From NCBI RefSeq assembly GCF_963677065.1, contig NZ_OY781872.1:367419-431418 (forward strand): a stretch of DNA of 64,000 nucleotides. Direction: 5' to 3'. This DNA is from an uncultured Methanoregula sp. Lineage in GTDB: Archaea; Halobacteriota; Methanomicrobia; Methanomicrobiales; Methanospirillaceae. Made by a program: the position numbers and the translations under genes. Shown here piece after piece: positions 9,496-18,307 of this stretch; position 1 is the stretch's first letter, and each line of letters begins with the position of its first letter. A model generated the notes under the pieces. That model was not told the DNA's origin, made no database searches, and saw only the letters and a list, made by a program, of their open reading frames with translations.

Positions 9496-10450
9496 TGCCA
9501 TTGTCATCCCGACCCTCATCGCCGTGGGAATCATCGCGTACATGCTTTACAGCATCAGGGACGAATTTTTCACCGCAATCCAGCATATCAAACCGGAATT
9601 CCTGCTCGTTGCCGTGTTGATCTGCCTTGCTGCCTGGTGGCTCCGGGGATGGCGGTACCGTTCAATCCTCAAAAACCTTGGTTACCAGGTGAGTGTCCGG
9701 TTTGCCACGGCCTGCATTTTTGTCAGCCAGACCGTCAACCTGGTCGTGCCTGCACGACTGGGTGATTTTGTCCGGGTCTTCATCCTGAAACACGAATACA
9801 ACACCAGTTACTCGGAAGGCGTATCCTCCCTCGTAGTTGAAAGGGTCTTTGATATCTTCACGATAGCACTTCTCGGGGCAATTTCCATTTTCTTTGTCCT
9901 CAACGTGCCTTCGGAATACGTCCTGCTCATCTTAATCCCGATCATTGCCGGTGTGGTTTTTTTTATTTTTTTACTCTTTATCGGGAAATTTTCATCGGAG
10001 AACAAGTATATTGCGATCATTCTCACGATGCTGCACGAGATCAAGAAGGCATCTCTTACCCTCCGGTCGATCTTCGTCTTGGGATGTTCATCGATTTTAA
10101 TATGGCTTCTCGATATCCTTGTCTGTGTTGCGGTAGTCCTGATGTTCCAGCAGAAGATCTCGTTCGCCGTGATTGTGCTTGCGATCGTGATCGGAAACCT
10201 GGTAAAAGCGATCCCGATTACCCCCGGGGGGATCGGGACATACGAGCTCTCGATGGCGATAGTATTCGGGCTTGATGGCGCAGATCCCGCAGTCGCGACA
10301 TTGATTGCGGTCATCGATCACTTAATCAAGAACCTGGTCACTCTTGCCGGAGGAATAATCTCCATTTACTCCCTTGGCGACTGGGTGATCCCCAGCATCA
10401 AGGAAGCCCTCAATGCAAAATTCGGCGGAGGGAAAGAACCTGGCAGCTGA
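9479..10450 (+). CDS. UPF0104 / lysylphosphatidylglycerol synthase-like transmembrane protein
   Basis: 323 residues with about eight membrane helices. It has the family hallmarks WLRGWRYR near residue 50, PARLGDFVR near 94, a conserved ERVFDI segment near 120, and the C-terminal PITPGGIGTYE motif near 245. Such proteins are often encoded next to glycosyltransferases and are thought to move or hold lipid-linked intermediates; the aminoacyl-lipid activity of bacterial MprF has an extra domain missing here. ATG 9479 is chosen over the earlier in-frame ATG 9437 because it gives a normal N-terminal helix. Confidence 0.8.
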   Translation: MYRKISAIVIPTLIAVGIIAYMLYSIRDEFFTAIQHIKPEFLLVAVLICLAAWWLRGWRYRSILKNLGYQVSVRFATACIFVSQTVNLVVPARLGDFVRVFILKHEYNTSYSEGVSSLVVERVFDIFTIALLGAISIFFVLNVPSEYVLLILIPIIAGVVFFIFLLFIGKFSSENKYIAIILTMLHEIKKASLTLRSIFVLGCSSILIWLLDILVCVAVVLMFQQKISFAVIVLAIVIGNLVKAIPITPGGIGTYELSMAIVFGLDGADPAVATLIAVIDHLIKNLVTLAGGIISIYSLGDWVIPSIKEALNAKFGGGKEPGS

Positions 10451-12440
10451 TATTCAGATTTTTTCTGTTTTGAGCTGGCTTGTTATCATAACACTTCTCC
10501 AGCTCTCATTCTACCCGGGCCTGAAAAGTACGTTCGGGAAATTTGCCTTCCCGGCCTCGTTCTCAGCATCGTTGCTGGTTTTCACCATAGTATCCTGGTA
10601 CTGCGGGCTCATGCACGTTCCCATCCTCCTTGCCCTCCTCCCGTTCATCGGTCTCCTGGTATACAACCTGTATCACCGGAACTACCGGCTCAACGAACTG
10701 AAGGCCGAATGGCACTGGGAGGCCATCTTCCTCATCTTCTTCTTCCTGATGCTGGACGTACGGTTCGTCAATCCCACAATCTCGTACGCAGAGAAATTCA
10801 TGGACCATGCATTTATGGCATCGGTCATCCGAAACCCGGTCGTGCCTCCGCTTGATCCATGGTTTGCCGGAGGAACCCTCAATGTATACTACTACCTTGG
10901 CTACTGGATGTTCGGCTGTCTTGCGATCGTCAGCGGGGTTCCCTCAACTATCGCATTCAACCTTGCACTCCCGACTGTTTTTGGATTCGCAGCCGTGAAT
11001 GCATATGCAATCGGTACACTTCTTCTCAACCGGTTCCGCTGGCTGCCACTGCTCGTTTTTATTATCCCGAACCCTTCATTCTTTTACCAGATAATCCAGG
11101 GAAAAGCAATGAATACAGTTCTCTGGGACAGCACGCGGACCATCACCAATACCATCAACGAATATCCCCTGTTCTCATTCATCTGGGGGGATGTCCACGC
11201 CCATGTTGTCTCGATCTTCAACCAGGTTTTTCTGATCTTCCTGCTTCTCTACGCGTTTAAACGATGGGAATCGCTGGAGACCCGCGGAAAACTGATCCTG
11301 TCCGGCCTTGCCGCCATAAGCCTTGGCTCCATGCCCCTGATCAATACCTGGGATGTCCTGATCTACGCCCCGATAACGCTCGTTTTCCTGGCTTTGATCC
11401 TCTGGAGAAACAGGGCTTCGCTCTTTGTCAAACCTCAGATCTGGTATTTCTGTGCGATTCCTCCGCTTGCAGTTCTCTGTTACCTGCCGTTCTACATCCA
11501 GCTGCAGACCCACACCGGCATGGTTGATCTCGTTCGCACCCCGTCAGTCCCGGCAGAATTCCTGCTCGTGAACGGATTCTTCATCGCAATCGTGCTCGCG
11601 TTCCTGTACCGGGACATCATCCGGCGCCCGTACCTGCTCCTCGTTATTCTCCCGTTCATTGCAACAGGTTACATTGCAGCAGGCATTGCAGTCATTCCTC
11701 TCATCTATCTGATGGCGAGGAAACCATGGGATCTGCCGGAACTCCTCGCCATGCTGGGACTTGCTATCCTCGTCTTCTGCGAGCTCTTCTACCTGAAGGA
11801 TAACATGGGCGAGACCTACTTCCGGATGAACACGGTCTTCAAATGCTATCTTCCTGCATGGCTCCTGCTCGGGACAGGCGCGTTCTCTCTTGCCGGGAGA
11901 TGGCTTGCCGAATCCGGAAAGATCCCTGTTTTCAATCAGCGCGCAACGGCAACAGCAACGGTGATGGTGATCTGCCTGCTCTTCATCCTCCCCTTTACGG
12001 TTCAGTACAATACGGATTACGGTACGGGAACCCTCGACGGGCTCGCATACATTGAAACTGCCCATCCCGACGATGCAGGGGCAGTCGCCTACTTGAGGAC
12101 ACTCACGGGAGATGAACGCATTGTCGAAGCCGAGGGTGGCGATTATACCTATTATTCCCGGGTGTCGTCGTTTACTGGTATCCCGGCGATCATCGGAATG
12201 CCGTTCCACGAGTACATGTGGAGAAGCGATGATACCGGGTGGGTAACGGTAAGAAAAGACGACATCCGGTCCATCTACGAGAACGGGGATGAGACGGTTC
12301 CCCTGATGAAAAAATACAATGCAACACTCCTGTACGTGGGCAGCCCAGAGCGGGAGCGGTATATCGTGAATATCACCGGAACGGGGCTTGAGAAAGTTTA
12401 TTCTGCCCGGGGTACGGAGATCTACCGGCTTGTTGCATGA
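10413..12440 (+). CDS. DUF2298 (Chlor_Arch_YYY) polytopic membrane protein
   Basis: 675 residues with more than a dozen membrane helices. The NVYYYLGYW motif near residue 155 is the YYY signature that names this archaeal/chloroflexi family, and the FIWGDVHAH segment near 260 adds conserved acidic and histidine residues. The C-terminal 120 residues are an outside domain. It resembles GT-C enzymes in layout and closes the glycosylation cluster, so transfer of a sugar from a lipid carrier is a fair inference. It overlaps the preceding gene by 38 bases. Confidence 0.8.
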   Translation: MQNSAEGKNLAADIQIFSVLSWLVIITLLQLSFYPGLKSTFGKFAFPASFSASLLVFTIVSWYCGLMHVPILLALLPFIGLLVYNLYHRNYRLNELKAEWHWEAIFLIFFFLMLDVRFVNPTISYAEKFMDHAFMASVIRNPVVPPLDPWFAGGTLNVYYYLGYWMFGCLAIVSGVPSTIAFNLALPTVFGFAAVNAYAIGTLLLNRFRWLPLLVFIIPNPSFFYQIIQGKAMNTVLWDSTRTITNTINEYPLFSFIWGDVHAHVVSIFNQVFLIFLLLYAFKRWESLETRGKLILSGLAAISLGSMPLINTWDVLIYAPITLVFLALILWRNRASLFVKPQIWYFCAIPPLAVLCYLPFYIQLQTHTGMVDLVRTPSVPAEFLLVNGFFIAIVLAFLYRDIIRRPYLLLVILPFIATGYIAAGIAVIPLIYLMARKPWDLPELLAMLGLAILVFCELFYLKDNMGETYFRMNTVFKCYLPAWLLLGTGAFSLAGRWLAESGKIPVFNQRATATATVMVICLLFILPFTVQYNTDYGTGTLDGLAYIETAHPDDAGAVAYLRTLTGDERIVEAEGGDYTYYSRVSSFTGIPAIIGMPFHEYMWRSDDTGWVTVRKDDIRSIYENGDETVPLMKKYNATLLYVGSPERERYIVNITGTGLEKVYSARGTEIYRLVA

Positions 12441-12552
12441 ATTGTACGCGGAATAGTCGAAACATCCCCATATAGATCCTCTGCGGACATCCTGTTTTTA
12501 CAAACATTTATTTCCGTTCCTGCCGTAATGATATGGCTACATCATTGCAAAC

Positions 12553-12594
12553 TGATGAGTAATGAAGGAGCATTCTACTCCTGAATGAGGTGAG
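12553..12594 (+). promoter_or_regulatory. Kink-turn in the L7Ae leader (candidate autoregulatory site)
   Basis: The leader reads AAT-GA-AGGAG (12561-12570), a 7-nt loop, then CTCCT-GA (12578-12584). This is the kink-turn layout: three-nucleotide bulge, tandem G-A pairs and a 5-bp non-canonical stem, with the same AAUGA core as U4 snRNA. TGATGA and CTGA, the box C and box D words, also occur. The flanking C-stem is weak (U-A, G-U). The ribosome-binding site GAGGTGAG lies directly downstream, so L7Ae binding could block its own translation, as reported for other archaea. Confidence 0.65.
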
Positions 12595-12596
12595 TT

Positions 12597-12965
12597 ATGG
12601 CAAAAGGTTACGTTAAAACAGAGGCTCCCGAGGAGCTCCAGAACAAGGCGCTTGAAGCCCTTGAAGTTGCACGCGACACCGGAAAGATCAAGAAAGGATC
12701 CAACGAAGCAACAAAAGCCATCGAGCGCGGTATTGCAGCACTCGTGGTCATTGGTGCCGATGTGGAACCCGAAGAGATCGTGATGCACCTTGCACCGCTC
12801 TGCGATGAGAAGAAAGTACCGTACATCTTCATCAACAAGCAGAACGATATCGGCGCAGCAAGCGGTCTTGACGTCGGATCCGCAGCAGCTGCAGTTGTCA
12901 AGCCCGGCAAGGCAAAAGAGACGATCGACGAACTTGCAAAGCAGCTTGCCGCGCTGAAGGCGTGA
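12597..12965 (+). CDS. rpl7ae: Ribosomal protein L7Ae (kink-turn-binding protein)
   Basis: 122 residues with the complete L7Ae fold: [10 protein letters not shown] near residue 37, the [13 protein letters not shown] region, and the recognition helix followed by VPYIFI and a hydrophobic C-terminal helix. L7Ae binds kink-turns in 23S rRNA, box C/D and H/ACA guide RNAs and RNase P RNA. It is the first gene of the conserved archaeal L7Ae-S28e-L24e-Ndk block. Its leader carries a candidate target site for its own product. Confidence 0.97.
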   Translation: MAKGYVKTEAPEELQNKALEALEVARDTGKIKKGSNEATKAIERGIAALVVIGADVEPEEIVMHLAPLCDEKKVPYIFINKQNDIGAASGLDVGSAAAAVVKPGKAKETIDELAKQLAALKA

Positions 12966-12975
12966 GGTTCTTACC

Positions 12976-13185
12976 ATGGCAGACGATGCAACGCCGGCAG
13001 AAGTTATCGAGGTTGTAGGCTCCACCGGCATGCACGGTGAGGCAATGCAGGTCAAGTGCCGTATCCTCGACGGCAACAACAAGGGCCGGATCATTACCCG
13101 CAACACGGTCGGACCGATCCGCGAAGGAGATATCATCATGCTCCTCGAAACCGAGCGCGAAGCAAAGAAGATGTCGAGGCGGTAA
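12976..13185 (+). CDS. rps28e: Ribosomal protein S28e
   Basis: The 69-residue protein matches archaeal S28e, with [26 protein letters not shown] and a basic C-terminal RR. It is an OB-fold protein of the small-subunit platform near the mRNA exit. It sits 10 bases after L7Ae and 3 bases before L24e, in the usual order. Confidence 0.96.
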   Translation: MADDATPAEVIEVVGSTGMHGEAMQVKCRILDGNNKGRIITRNTVGPIREGDIIMLLETEREAKKMSRR

Positions 13186-13188
13186 GCG

Positions 13189-13380
13189 ATGGTAGAACAA
13201 CATGTCTGCAGTTTCTGCGGTGTCCAGCTTGAGCCGGGAACCGGGAAGATGTACATACGCAAGGACGGCACGATCTTTTACTTCTGCACTACCAAGTGCC
13301 AGAACAACTACAAGCTTGGCAGAGTTCCCCGGCGGGTCCAGTGGACCAGTGCCGGCAGGAAAGCTCTTGGCAAGGAGTGA
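13189..13380 (+). CDS. rpl24e: Ribosomal protein L24e
   Basis: The 63-residue protein has the L24e zinc-ribbon pattern: CSFCG near residue 6 and CTTKCQ near residue 34, with KMYIRKDG and VPRRVQWT. The four cysteines bind zinc. It is part of the L7Ae ribosomal block and lies immediately before the ndk gene. Confidence 0.96.
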   Translation: MVEQHVCSFCGVQLEPGTGKMYIRKDGTIFYFCTTKCQNNYKLGRVPRRVQWTSAGRKALGKE

Positions 13381-13386
13381 GTATCC

Positions 13387-13839
13387 ATGGACCGCACATT
13401 CGTCATGATCAAGCCCGACGGCGTTCAGCGCGGTCTTGTTGGTGAGATCGTCTCACGACTCGAGGCAAAAGGGCTCAAGCTCGTGGCAGCACGGTTTGAA
13501 GTTCTTCCGGAAGCACGGGTGACCGACCAGTACAAGGAACACTTGTCAAAACCGTTCTTCCCCTCCCTCAAGCAATATATCATGGGCGGACCGGTCTTCC
13601 TCATGGTCTGGGAAGGCAGGAGCGTTGTTGCGATCGTCCGTAAGGTGATCGGGGCAACAAACCCGCAGGAAGCAGCGCCTGGCACCATCCGGGGCGATTT
13701 CGGTATCGACATCGGCAGGAACGTTATCCATGCATCCGATTCTCCCGAGAGCGCAGCCCGTGAGATTGCAATCCACTTCAAACAGAACGAACTTTCATCG
13801 TATACCCGGATCGACGAGTCCGTATTATACGAATACTGA
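13387..13839 (+). CDS. ndk: Nucleoside diphosphate kinase
   Basis: The enzyme interconverts nucleoside di- and triphosphates through a phosphohistidine. The 150-residue protein has [18 protein letters not shown] at the start, the [18 protein letters not shown] motif with the catalytic histidine near residue 117, and the usual C-terminal ELSSY. It is the last conserved gene of the ribosomal block. Confidence 0.97.
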   Translation: MDRTFVMIKPDGVQRGLVGEIVSRLEAKGLKLVAARFEVLPEARVTDQYKEHLSKPFFPSLKQYIMGGPVFLMVWEGRSVVAIVRKVIGATNPQEAAPGTIRGDFGIDIGRNVIHASDSPESAAREIAIHFKQNELSSYTRIDESVLYEY

Positions 13840-13895
13840 TCTTCTTTTTTTATCAACCATAATATCTATAACACTTCAAAACCGGATTATCCATA

Positions 13896-14546
13896 ATGGC
13901 CGGAGATGTCCTGAGTTTTGCGCTGCTTGCCATCTCATCCATTCTTATCATCGTAAATCCCCTTGGCGCAACACTTGTCTATGTATCCCTGACAACCTCC
14001 CTTGAGAAGAATACCCGGGATACGATTGCAAAAGATGCCTGCCGTTTTGCTCTCCTGATCCTGCTTGTTGTCGCCGTGCTGGGGGCCTGGATCCTCCAGA
14101 TCTTCGGCATCAGTCTCGAGGCATTCCGGATTGCCGGGGGAATACTCCTGTTCGGCATCGGTATGGAGATGGTCTACGCCAAGACGTCCCGGACAAAAAT
14201 GACTGCAACGGAAAAATACGAATCGCGGGATAACGAAGACGTTTCCATCATGCCGCTCGCCATCCCCATGATCGCCGGGCCTGGCGCCATCACGACAACC
14301 ATTGTCATGATGAACGAAGCCATTGTCTTGACCCCGCTTGCTGTGGCAATTCTTTTCCTGGCAATTGTGCTCTCCATCGGGATCACGTATTATATGATGA
14401 GGCATTCAGATTATATCATGAAGAGAGTGGGGCAGAGGGAATACCGGGCGGTCAACCGGCTTATGGGTATGCTGCTCATTGCAATCGCCGTCCAGTTCAT
14501 CATAACCGGTATCAGGACCGCATTCCCCCTGCTTGGCGGAGGATAA
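13896..14546 (+). CDS. MarC family integral membrane protein
   Basis: 216 residues and six membrane helices in two repeats of three, with the family motifs NPLGATLVY near residue 24 and the central MPLAIPMIAGPGAITT motif near residue 119. MarC proteins are common but have no proven substrate; the early link to multiple antibiotic resistance was withdrawn. It begins 56 bases after ndk. Confidence 0.9.
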   Translation: MAGDVLSFALLAISSILIIVNPLGATLVYVSLTTSLEKNTRDTIAKDACRFALLILLVVAVLGAWILQIFGISLEAFRIAGGILLFGIGMEMVYAKTSRTKMTATEKYESRDNEDVSIMPLAIPMIAGPGAITTTIVMMNEAIVLTPLAVAILFLAIVLSIGITYYMMRHSDYIMKRVGQREYRAVNRLMGMLLIAIAVQFIITGIRTAFPLLGGG

Positions 14547-14547
14547 T

Positions 14548-14751
14548 ATGAGTGACTGGGATCTCACATCTGTCGGGCTGGTGCTTATCGGGAGCAGTAT
14601 CACGGTTGCCGGCCTGATCATTGCCGCAATGCTTCTCGGGATGCCCGTACCCCGGGCCCCGTTCCTGCTCCTGACAACTGCGTTTCTGATTGTCATGAGT
14701 GCCGGGGTCATCACGTATTATGATACAAAAAAGGAACCCGGCCTGAAGTGA
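14548..14751 (+). CDS. Small two-helix membrane protein
   Basis: 67 residues with two membrane helices (about residues 7-29 and 34-56) and a short charged tail. ATG 14548 overlaps the end region of marC and follows a GGAGG site, which I prefer over the upstream TTG. No family recognised. Its tight linkage to marC suggests the two are translated together. Confidence 0.65.
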   Translation: MSDWDLTSVGLVLIGSSITVAGLIIAAMLLGMPVPRAPFLLLTTAFLIVMSAGVITYYDTKKEPGLK

Positions 14752-14752
14752 T

Positions 14753-15568
14753 ATGAAAGGCAATGAGGAGGAAGTTGTCCGGGTGTGCAGTGCCCAGATA
14801 ACCAGTATTTTTGAAGATCCTGAAAAAACCTTAAAAAAAGCGGAACTCTTCATCCGTCATGCGGCACAATCCGGTGCTTCACTCATCTGTTTTCCGGAAC
14901 AATTTGCAACCGGGTGGGACCCGGTCTCGGAGAAAAACACCCAGACATTATCCGGCCCCATTGTTTCCGCTCTCAAAGAGGCGGCAGCAGAAAATTCGAT
15001 CGCGATTCTTGGATCGTTTCGCGAGGCTGCTCATCCCTTCCCGAAAAACACTGCCGTTGTGATCGGCAACGATGGGAAGATTCTCTCAACCTATGCCAAG
15101 ATGCACCTGTTCTCCCCGGGAAGAGAAGACCGGGCATTCTCCCCCGGTTCCGAACTCGGGATCTTCCCGCTGGGTCCCCTCTCCTGCGGTATCGCCATCT
15201 GTTACGATCTCCGGTTTCCCGAGCTCTTCCGTATCTATGCACAGATGGGGGTCCAGGCAGTTTTTGTGCCTGCAGCTTGGCCCATGCAGCGTATCCGGCA
15301 CTGGGAACTCTTCCTCACCGCGCGTGCAGCGGAAAACCAGATGTATATGATCGGGGTGAACACAACAGGGACTACCCCGGTTGATACCTATTCCGGCGCT
15401 TCTATGACGATAGACCCCCACGGGACCATACGGTCGCGGGCAAACGATGCCGAACAGCTCCTCTTTTCGGACCTTCTGGTCTCAGAAGTCCGATCGGCCC
15501 GCGAATCATTTCCCGCGCTCCGGGATCGCAGGACATCACTGTATCATTCGCTTTCAAACCCGGGATAA
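14753..15568 (+). CDS. Carbon-nitrogen hydrolase (nitrilase/omega-amidase-like)
   Basis: The 271-residue protein has the nitrilase-superfamily triad: Glu49 in CFPEQFATG, Lys116 in YAKMHLFSPG and Cys150 in AICYDLRFPE. It hydrolyses a carbon-nitrogen bond of an amide. The pattern is closest to omega-amidase/Nit2-like enzymes, which act on small dicarboxylic acid amides, but substrate cannot be fixed from sequence. It starts 1 base after the preceding stop. Confidence 0.88.
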   Translation: MKGNEEEVVRVCSAQITSIFEDPEKTLKKAELFIRHAAQSGASLICFPEQFATGWDPVSEKNTQTLSGPIVSALKEAAAENSIAILGSFREAAHPFPKNTAVVIGNDGKILSTYAKMHLFSPGREDRAFSPGSELGIFPLGPLSCGIAICYDLRFPELFRIYAQMGVQAVFVPAAWPMQRIRHWELFLTARAAENQMYMIGVNTTGTTPVDTYSGASMTIDPHGTIRSRANDAEQLLFSDLLVSEVRSARESFPALRDRRTSLYHSLSNPG

Positions 15569-15649
15569 CATCTGATCAACCATGCATCCGGGGACCGGTT
15601 ACAAAAACCGCACGCCTATATGTATCTGGCCCGCCAATTAGATCCCATG

Positions 15650-16852
15650 TATCATCTCGCATGCGTCAACTGTGGTGCCACATACCCCGCTGACGAGATC
15701 CTTTATAATTGCAAAAAATGCGGTCACCTTCTGGCAGTGAAGTACCCGCTTGAAGAGATTACCGTCTCAAGGGCAGCCTGGAACAGCCGGCCGCTTTCCG
15801 TCTGGCGGTACCGCGAATTGTTACCGGTGAAGATCGAGCCGGTCACCCTCCAGGAGGGCGGAACACCGCTCTACCACCTCAAACGCATTGGCGAGGAACT
15901 CGGTCTTCCCCACCTGTACGCCAAACACGAGGGAATGAACCCATCGGGATCGTTCAAGGACCGGGGCATGACCGTCGGGGTCTCGATGGCCATCCAGCTC
16001 GGAAAGAAGAGCGTGGCCTGTGCCAGTACCGGCAACACTTCCGCAAGCCTTGCGGTCTATGCAGCAAAGGCCGGAATTCCCGCAGTGGTCCTGCTCCCGG
16101 CCGGGAAAGTGGCGGTCGGCAAGGTTGCCCAGGCCCTGATGCACGGGGCCAAAGTGATCTCGATCCGGGGCAATTTCGACCGGGCTCTCGAGATGGTTCA
16201 CGATCTCTGCCTCTCCCACGGCCTCTACCTCCTCAACTCCATCAACCCCTACCGGCTGGAAGGCCAGAAGACGATCGGGTTTGAGGCTCTCGATCAGCTG
16301 GGTGAGATCCCGGACCGGTTTGTTCTCCCGGTCGGCAATGCCGGTAATATCTCTGCGGTATACAAGGGATTTCTGGAATTGCAGGAACTCGGATTTATGG
16401 ACAGGCTTCCCATGATGACCGGCATCCAGGCAGCGGGTTCAAGTCCGGTCGTGCGGGCAATCAACGAGAACCTGCCGGAGGTTATTCCTGAAGGCAATCC
16501 CGAGACCGTGGCAACGGCGATCCGGATCGGCGCACCGGTCAATGCGGAGAAAGCCCTTACTGCCATAAGAAAGACCGGCGGGCTTGCGGAATCGGTGACC
16601 GACGAGGAGATCCTGCGGATGCAGCGGGACCTTGCCCGGAAAGAGGGTATCGGTGTGGAACCCGCTTCGGCTGCATCAGTTGCGGGAATACGCAAACTCG
16701 TGGAAAGTGGCAGGATCGACCGGAACGAGAGGATCGTCTGCGTTGTAACCGGCCACCTGCTAAAAGACCCGGATACGGTGATCAAACAATGCGAGCCCCC
16801 GACAGAGATCAACGCAGACCTGCCTTCGCTGCTCTCTGCGCTGCACTTGTAA
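15650..16852 (+). CDS. thrC: Threonine synthase
   Basis: This PLP enzyme converts O-phosphohomoserine to threonine. The 400-residue protein begins with a short zinc ribbon (CVNCG and CKKCG), typical of archaeal and some bacterial ThrC. It then has NPSGSFKDRG with the PLP lysine near residue 102, ASTGNTSASLA, and LPVGNAGN for phosphate binding. ATG 15650 gives the standard MYHLACVNCG start; ATG 15620 adds ten unmatched residues. Confidence 0.95.
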   Translation, partial: YHLACVNCGATYPADEILYNCKKCGHLLAVKYPLEEITVSRAAWNSRPLSVWRYRELLPVKIEPVTLQEGGTPLYHLKRIGEELGLPHLYAKHEGMNPSGSFKDRGMTVGVSMAIQLGKKSVACASTGNTSASLAVYAAKAGIPAVVLLPAGKVAVGKVAQALMHGAKVISIRGNFDRALEMVHDLCLSHGLYLLNSINPYRLEGQKTIGFEALDQLGEIPDRFVLPVGNAGNISAVYKGFLELQELGFMDRLPMMTGIQAAGSSPVVRAINENLPEVIPEGNPETVATAIRIGAPVNAEKALTAIRKTGGLAESVTDEEILRMQRDLARKEGIGVEPASAASVAGIRKLVESGRIDRNERIVCVVTGHLLKDPDTVIKQCEPPTEINADLPSLLSALHL

Positions 16853-17424
16853 TTCTGCTGATTGCAATCCCATCCGTGGGTGCGCTCTCAGCTGAATATC
16901 TTGTTTTTCCCAACGGTACTGCGTACCAGGCATCGATCGAGATCTCGGACGTCTCCCGCTATGAATTTGCAGAGACAGGTTTTCTCGGGGAGAACGTTGC
17001 AATAACGGTCGGGGATGTAAACCTCTCGGGGAATGGCTCGCCGACCCAGTTCAACTGGAGCCGTCCCTGGGGAGGAATCCCGGCAATCACCTTCCCGAAA
17101 GGAAATTATACAGTCTCGTACATCGCTCCCCTCAGGAATAACGATCTTCAGGCTGCCTTCACCAAGCCGTACCAGGTCAATGTGACAATTCCCGGGGAGT
17201 TCGACGTGCGCAACCCACTGCTTGCCGGCATCAGCTCAGGAGGTAATGTCACCCGGTATCCGGACAATTCAACATCCGTCAACTGGAACAAATCCTATGG
17301 ATTTGACGTACGGTTCTATTCGAAGAGCCAGGAGGATCTCCTGTTCTTCTTCCTGCAGTTCATGGTTATCATCGCTGTCGTGCTCCTGCTGCCGTTCGTC
17401 ATCAGCGCAAGAAGACGAGTATAA
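16789..17424 (+). CDS. Secreted membrane-anchored protein (DUF5803-like)
   Basis: 211 residues: an N-terminal signal peptide ending SVGALS, a beta-rich outside domain with several N-glycosylation sequons (NGT, NWS, NYT, NVT, NST, NKS), then one C-terminal membrane helix and an RRRV tail. It resembles the archaeal family DUF5803. Its start overlaps thrC by 64 bases in another frame; ATG 16789 is needed for the signal peptide. Function is unknown. Confidence 0.7.
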   Translation: MRAPDRDQRRPAFAALCAALVILLIAIPSVGALSAEYLVFPNGTAYQASIEISDVSRYEFAETGFLGENVAITVGDVNLSGNGSPTQFNWSRPWGGIPAITFPKGNYTVSYIAPLRNNDLQAAFTKPYQVNVTIPGEFDVRNPLLAGISSGGNVTRYPDNSTSVNWNKSYGFDVRFYSKSQEDLLFFFLQFMVIIAVVLLLPFVISARRRV

Positions 17425-17529
17425 TCAATTTTTTATCAATCTCCATCCAGGATAAACCCGGCAACCGGCGTTTCCCGATCCAAAGACTGATGTCCTGCTA
17501 CGATAAGAACACCAGTAATCGGGGAAACC

Positions 17530-18003
17530 ATGACAGGAGACGGAATGATACATCCGGGTGATACGGCAAGAAATTTTTCACTCAAGGATCAGAACGACAA
17601 GACGTTCGATCTTTATGAACAGGCAGGCACGTGCGTACTTCTCTCTTTTCATCCGCTGGCATGGACTGAGTTTTGTGCAGCACAGATGAAATCGCTGGAG
17701 ACAAACCGGGAAGTATTCTCCTCCCTGGGATGTATTCCCGTGGGAATCAGCGTGGATTCAAAACCCTGCAAGAAAGAATGGGCAAAAAGTCTGGGCATCA
17801 CGGGTACGCGGCTCTTGTGCGATTTCTGGCCGCACGGGGCAGTTGCCCAGAAATACGGGATCTTCCGGGACGAGAACGGATTCTCGGAACGGGCCAATAT
17901 CATCGTTGACAAGAACCAGAAGATCGTGTTTGTCAAGGTTTACCCGATTCATTCGGTACCGGATATCACGGAGATCATAGGATTTTTGAAAAACCAGAAA
18001 TAA
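17530..18003 (+). CDS. Peroxiredoxin (AhpC/TSA family, redoxin)
   Basis: The 157-residue thioredoxin-fold protein has FHPLAWTEFC near residues 41-50; the Thr-x-x-Cys spacing marks the peroxidatic cysteine. A second cysteine (DSKPCKKEW) could resolve it, as in BCP/AhpE-type enzymes. It would reduce peroxides, useful to an anaerobic methanogen meeting oxygen. An alternative start is ATG 17545. It is monocistronic. Confidence 0.8.
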   Translation: MTGDGMIHPGDTARNFSLKDQNDKTFDLYEQAGTCVLLSFHPLAWTEFCAAQMKSLETNREVFSSLGCIPVGISVDSKPCKKEWAKSLGITGTRLLCDFWPHGAVAQKYGIFRDENGFSERANIIVDKNQKIVFVKVYPIHSVPDITEIIGFLKNQK

Positions 18004-18307
18004 CGGATTCCCAAAATAACCGGTATTGCATCAGGAAAACGAATTATCAGGAGTCTATGGGTACTTCTTGCGCGTCTGATACATTTTTTCGATCATGAAA
18101 TGCGAATTCCCCCAAAATTACATCTGTTTTTTAAATCCCGAAACGGGTTCCAATTGTAAATCAGTACAATCCTGAACGATTCCCGCAGGTACAGGACAGC
18201 ACCGGACAATCGGATTTACTCCTGGACGCTCGCGACCCTTAATGCACCCGGATACCAACATGGGATTTGCGGCACAATGCCGGATTCACAATACAATGGA
18301 GAACGAT

